Of a DNA stretch of 6,589 nt, positions 5,408 to 6,589 are shown piece by piece. The translations under genes were made by a program, and so were the position numbers. The DNA lies in NCBI GenBank assembly GCA_016880695.1, contig JAEHCY010000090.1:1-6589 (forward strand), written 5' to 3'. Numbering within the stretch: position 1 is the first letter of the stretch; each line of letters begins with the position of its first letter. The notes under the pieces were generated by a model. The model did no database searches, was not told the origin of the DNA, and worked only from the letters and a program-made list of their open reading frames with translations. The DNA comes from Chromatiaceae bacterium. Its GTDB lineage: Bacteria; Pseudomonadota; Gammaproteobacteria; Chromatiales; Chromatiaceae.

Positions 5408-5865
5408 ACCCCATCCGCAAGAAACGGCTCTACCTGATCGGATTGATGGTGGCGGGAATCGCCATCGCCACCGGTCTCGCCCTCAAGGCCTTCGACGAAA
5501 ACCTGATGTTCTTCTTCTCGCCCAGCCAGGTGGTGGCCGGCGAAGCGCCCAAGGATCACGCCTTCCGTATCGGCGGGCTGGTCACCCAAGGCAGCGTGCA
5601 GCGCCAACCCGATGGGCTCACCGTCGGCTTCGACCTCACCGACAACGCTAAGACCGTGAAAATCCGCTACACCGGCATCCTGCCGGACCTGTTCCGGGAG
5701 GGTCAGGGCATCGTCGCCATGGGCAAGCTCAGGGACGATGGCGTTTTCGTGGCCAGCGAGGTGCTGGCCAAGCACGACGAGAACTACATGCCGCCCGAGG
5801 TGGCCTCCAGCCTGAAGACCGCACACGAAGAGGGTATCCGCAATCCCCAGGGGCGCGCCCAGTGA
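5404..5865 (+). CDS. ccmE: CcmE, periplasmic haem chaperone
   Basis: Membrane-anchored haem carrier, 153 residues. An N-terminal basic stretch (NPIRKKR) and one anchor helix (about 9-28) precede the periplasmic OB-fold domain. The motif [14 protein letters not shown] includes His124, equivalent to E. coli His130, which binds haem covalently, and Tyr128, equivalent to the axial ligand Tyr134. This is the His type of CcmE, not the Cys variant of some archaea and delta-proteobacteria. AGGAGA at 5393-5398 gives it the best ribosome site among the downstream ccm genes, fitting a need for more copies of the carrier. It overlaps ccmD and ccmF by 4 bp each. Confidence 0.96.
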   Translation: MNPIRKKRLYLIGLMVAGIAIATGLALKAFDENLMFFFSPSQVVAGEAPKDHAFRIGGLVTQGSVQRQPDGLTVGFDLTDNAKTVKIRYTGILPDLFREGQGIVAMGKLRDDGVFVASEVLAKHDENYMPPEVASSLKTAHEEGIRNPQGRAQ

Positions 5866-6589
5866 TTCCGGAGATCGGGCAGTTCTCCCTGGTGCTGGCG
5901 CTCTGTCTGGCGGTGGTTCTGGCCCTGTTTCCCATGGCCGGAACGCTCGCGCGCACCCCGTCCTGGGTCGCCATGGCCCGTCCCCTGGCCTGGGGCCAGC
6001 TCATCTTTCTGACCCTCGCCTTCCTCTGCCTGGTTCAGGCGTTCCTGACCGACGATTTCTCCGTCGCCTACGTGGCGCAGAACTCCAACACCCAGATGCC
6101 GACCGTCTACAAGATCTCGGCGGTGTGGGGTGCCCACGAGGGGTCGTTGCTGCTCTGGGCCTTCATGCTGGGCGCCTGGACCGCGGCCATCGCCACCCTG
6201 AGCGGCAACCTGCCCGAAGCGGTGGTGGCACGTGTGCTTTCCGTCATGGGGATGATCAGCATCGGCTTTTTGCTGTTTCTCCTGGTCACCTCCAATCCCT
6301 TCGAGCGGCTGTTCCCGATGCCGCCTGAGGGGCGGGACCTCAACCCCCTGCTGCAGGACCCTGGGCTCGCCATCCACCCGCCGATGCTCTACATGGGCTA
6401 CGTGGGCTTCTCGGTGGCCTTCAGCTTCTCCATCGCCGCCCTCATCGGCGGCAAGCTCGACGCCGCCTGGGCCCGCTGGTCACGGCCCTGGACCACGGTG
6501 GCCTGGATCTTCCTCACCCTGGGCATCGCGCTCGGGAGCTGGTGGGCCTACTACGAGCTGGGGTGGGGCGGGTGGTGGTTCTGGGATCC
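5862..6589 (+). CDS. ccmF: CcmF, cytochrome c haem lyase subunit (3' end cut off)
   Basis: Large membrane protein of the haem ligase complex (with CcmH and, where present, CcmI and CcmG), which joins haem from CcmE to the Cys-x-x-Cys-His site of apocytochromes. The first 242 codons are present, out of about 650 in the family. The start is GTG 5862, overlapping the ccmE stop (GTGA); [13 protein letters not shown] matches the family opening, and the next Met (codon 25) is too far in. Visible are [14 protein letters not shown] at about 86-99, the conserved His172 in [10 protein letters not shown], matching E. coli His173, and the WWD motif GWGGWWFWD at 234-242. The window stops within the following Pro codon, at a BamHI site. 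No damage is seen. Confidence 0.95.
   Translation, partial: MIPEIGQFSLVLALCLAVVLALFPMAGTLARTPSWVAMARPLAWGQLIFLTLAFLCLVQAFLTDDFSVAYVAQNSNTQMPTVYKISAVWGAHEGSLLLWAFMLGAWTAAIATLSGNLPEAVVARVLSVMGMISIGFLLFLLVTSNPFERLFPMPPEGRDLNPLLQDPGLAIHPPMLYMGYVGFSVAFSFSIAALIGGKLDAAWARWSRPWTTVAWIFLTLGIALGSWWAYYELGWGGWWFWD

Noticed and set aside
5784..6377. 197-codon minus-strand frame antisense to ccmE and ccmF
   Set aside because: It has the same mirror composition, no family features, and the opposite strand is clearly coding.

Overview
The window reads as GC-rich proteobacterial DNA. The cytochrome c maturation cluster has gammaproteobacterial gene order (ccmA-B-C-D-E-F), and CcmC and CcmE carry near-textbook versions of their family motifs. 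A gammaproteobacterium, possibly of the Chromatiales (purple sulfur bacteria), is my inference; nothing here proves the genus. The last six bases are a BamHI site (GGATCC) inside ccmF, so this is probably the end of a cloned restriction fragment.

Layout. Bases 1-870 hold no gene I recognise but many inverted repeats: a hairpin at 74-107, a hexamer repeat at 124-147, a near-perfect 35-bp palindrome at 440-474, a 105-bp unit with 14-bp inverted ends at 522-626, two adjacent palindromes at 681-727, and operator-like palindromes at 826-839 and 874-902. Bases 924-1456 encode a type II toxin-antitoxin pair of the ParD/ParE type, with the toxin start overlapping the antitoxin stop. Bases 1529-2288, read on the minus strand, are a decayed REP-associated (Y1/HUH, IS200-like) transposase bounded by 14-bp inverted ends. 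A lost start codon, a nonsense codon, two frameshifts and loss of the presumed catalytic tyrosine show that it is dead. Bases 2290-2459 hold a short coding remnant that may be the end of a TrkA-C/RCK-C domain.

From 2526 the DNA is dense and intact: an exported DUF192 protein, a 152-bp gap with a good sigma-70-like promoter, then ccmA, ccmB, ccmC, ccmD, ccmE and the first 242 codons of ccmF. Neighbouring ccm genes overlap by 4 bp or lie within 2 bp, so they form one translationally coupled operon. CcmAB with CcmC and CcmD load haem onto the periplasmic chaperone CcmE; CcmF belongs to the ligase that passes haem to apocytochrome c.

The oddest coding feature is ccmA: an ideal ribosome binding site stands 8 nt before an ATC codon, and no ATG, GTG or TTG is available at a sensible place. 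I found no clearly new system. The most noteworthy items are the ccmA start, the paired parDE operators, the RAYT relic with preserved ends, and the 105-bp inverted-repeat unit.
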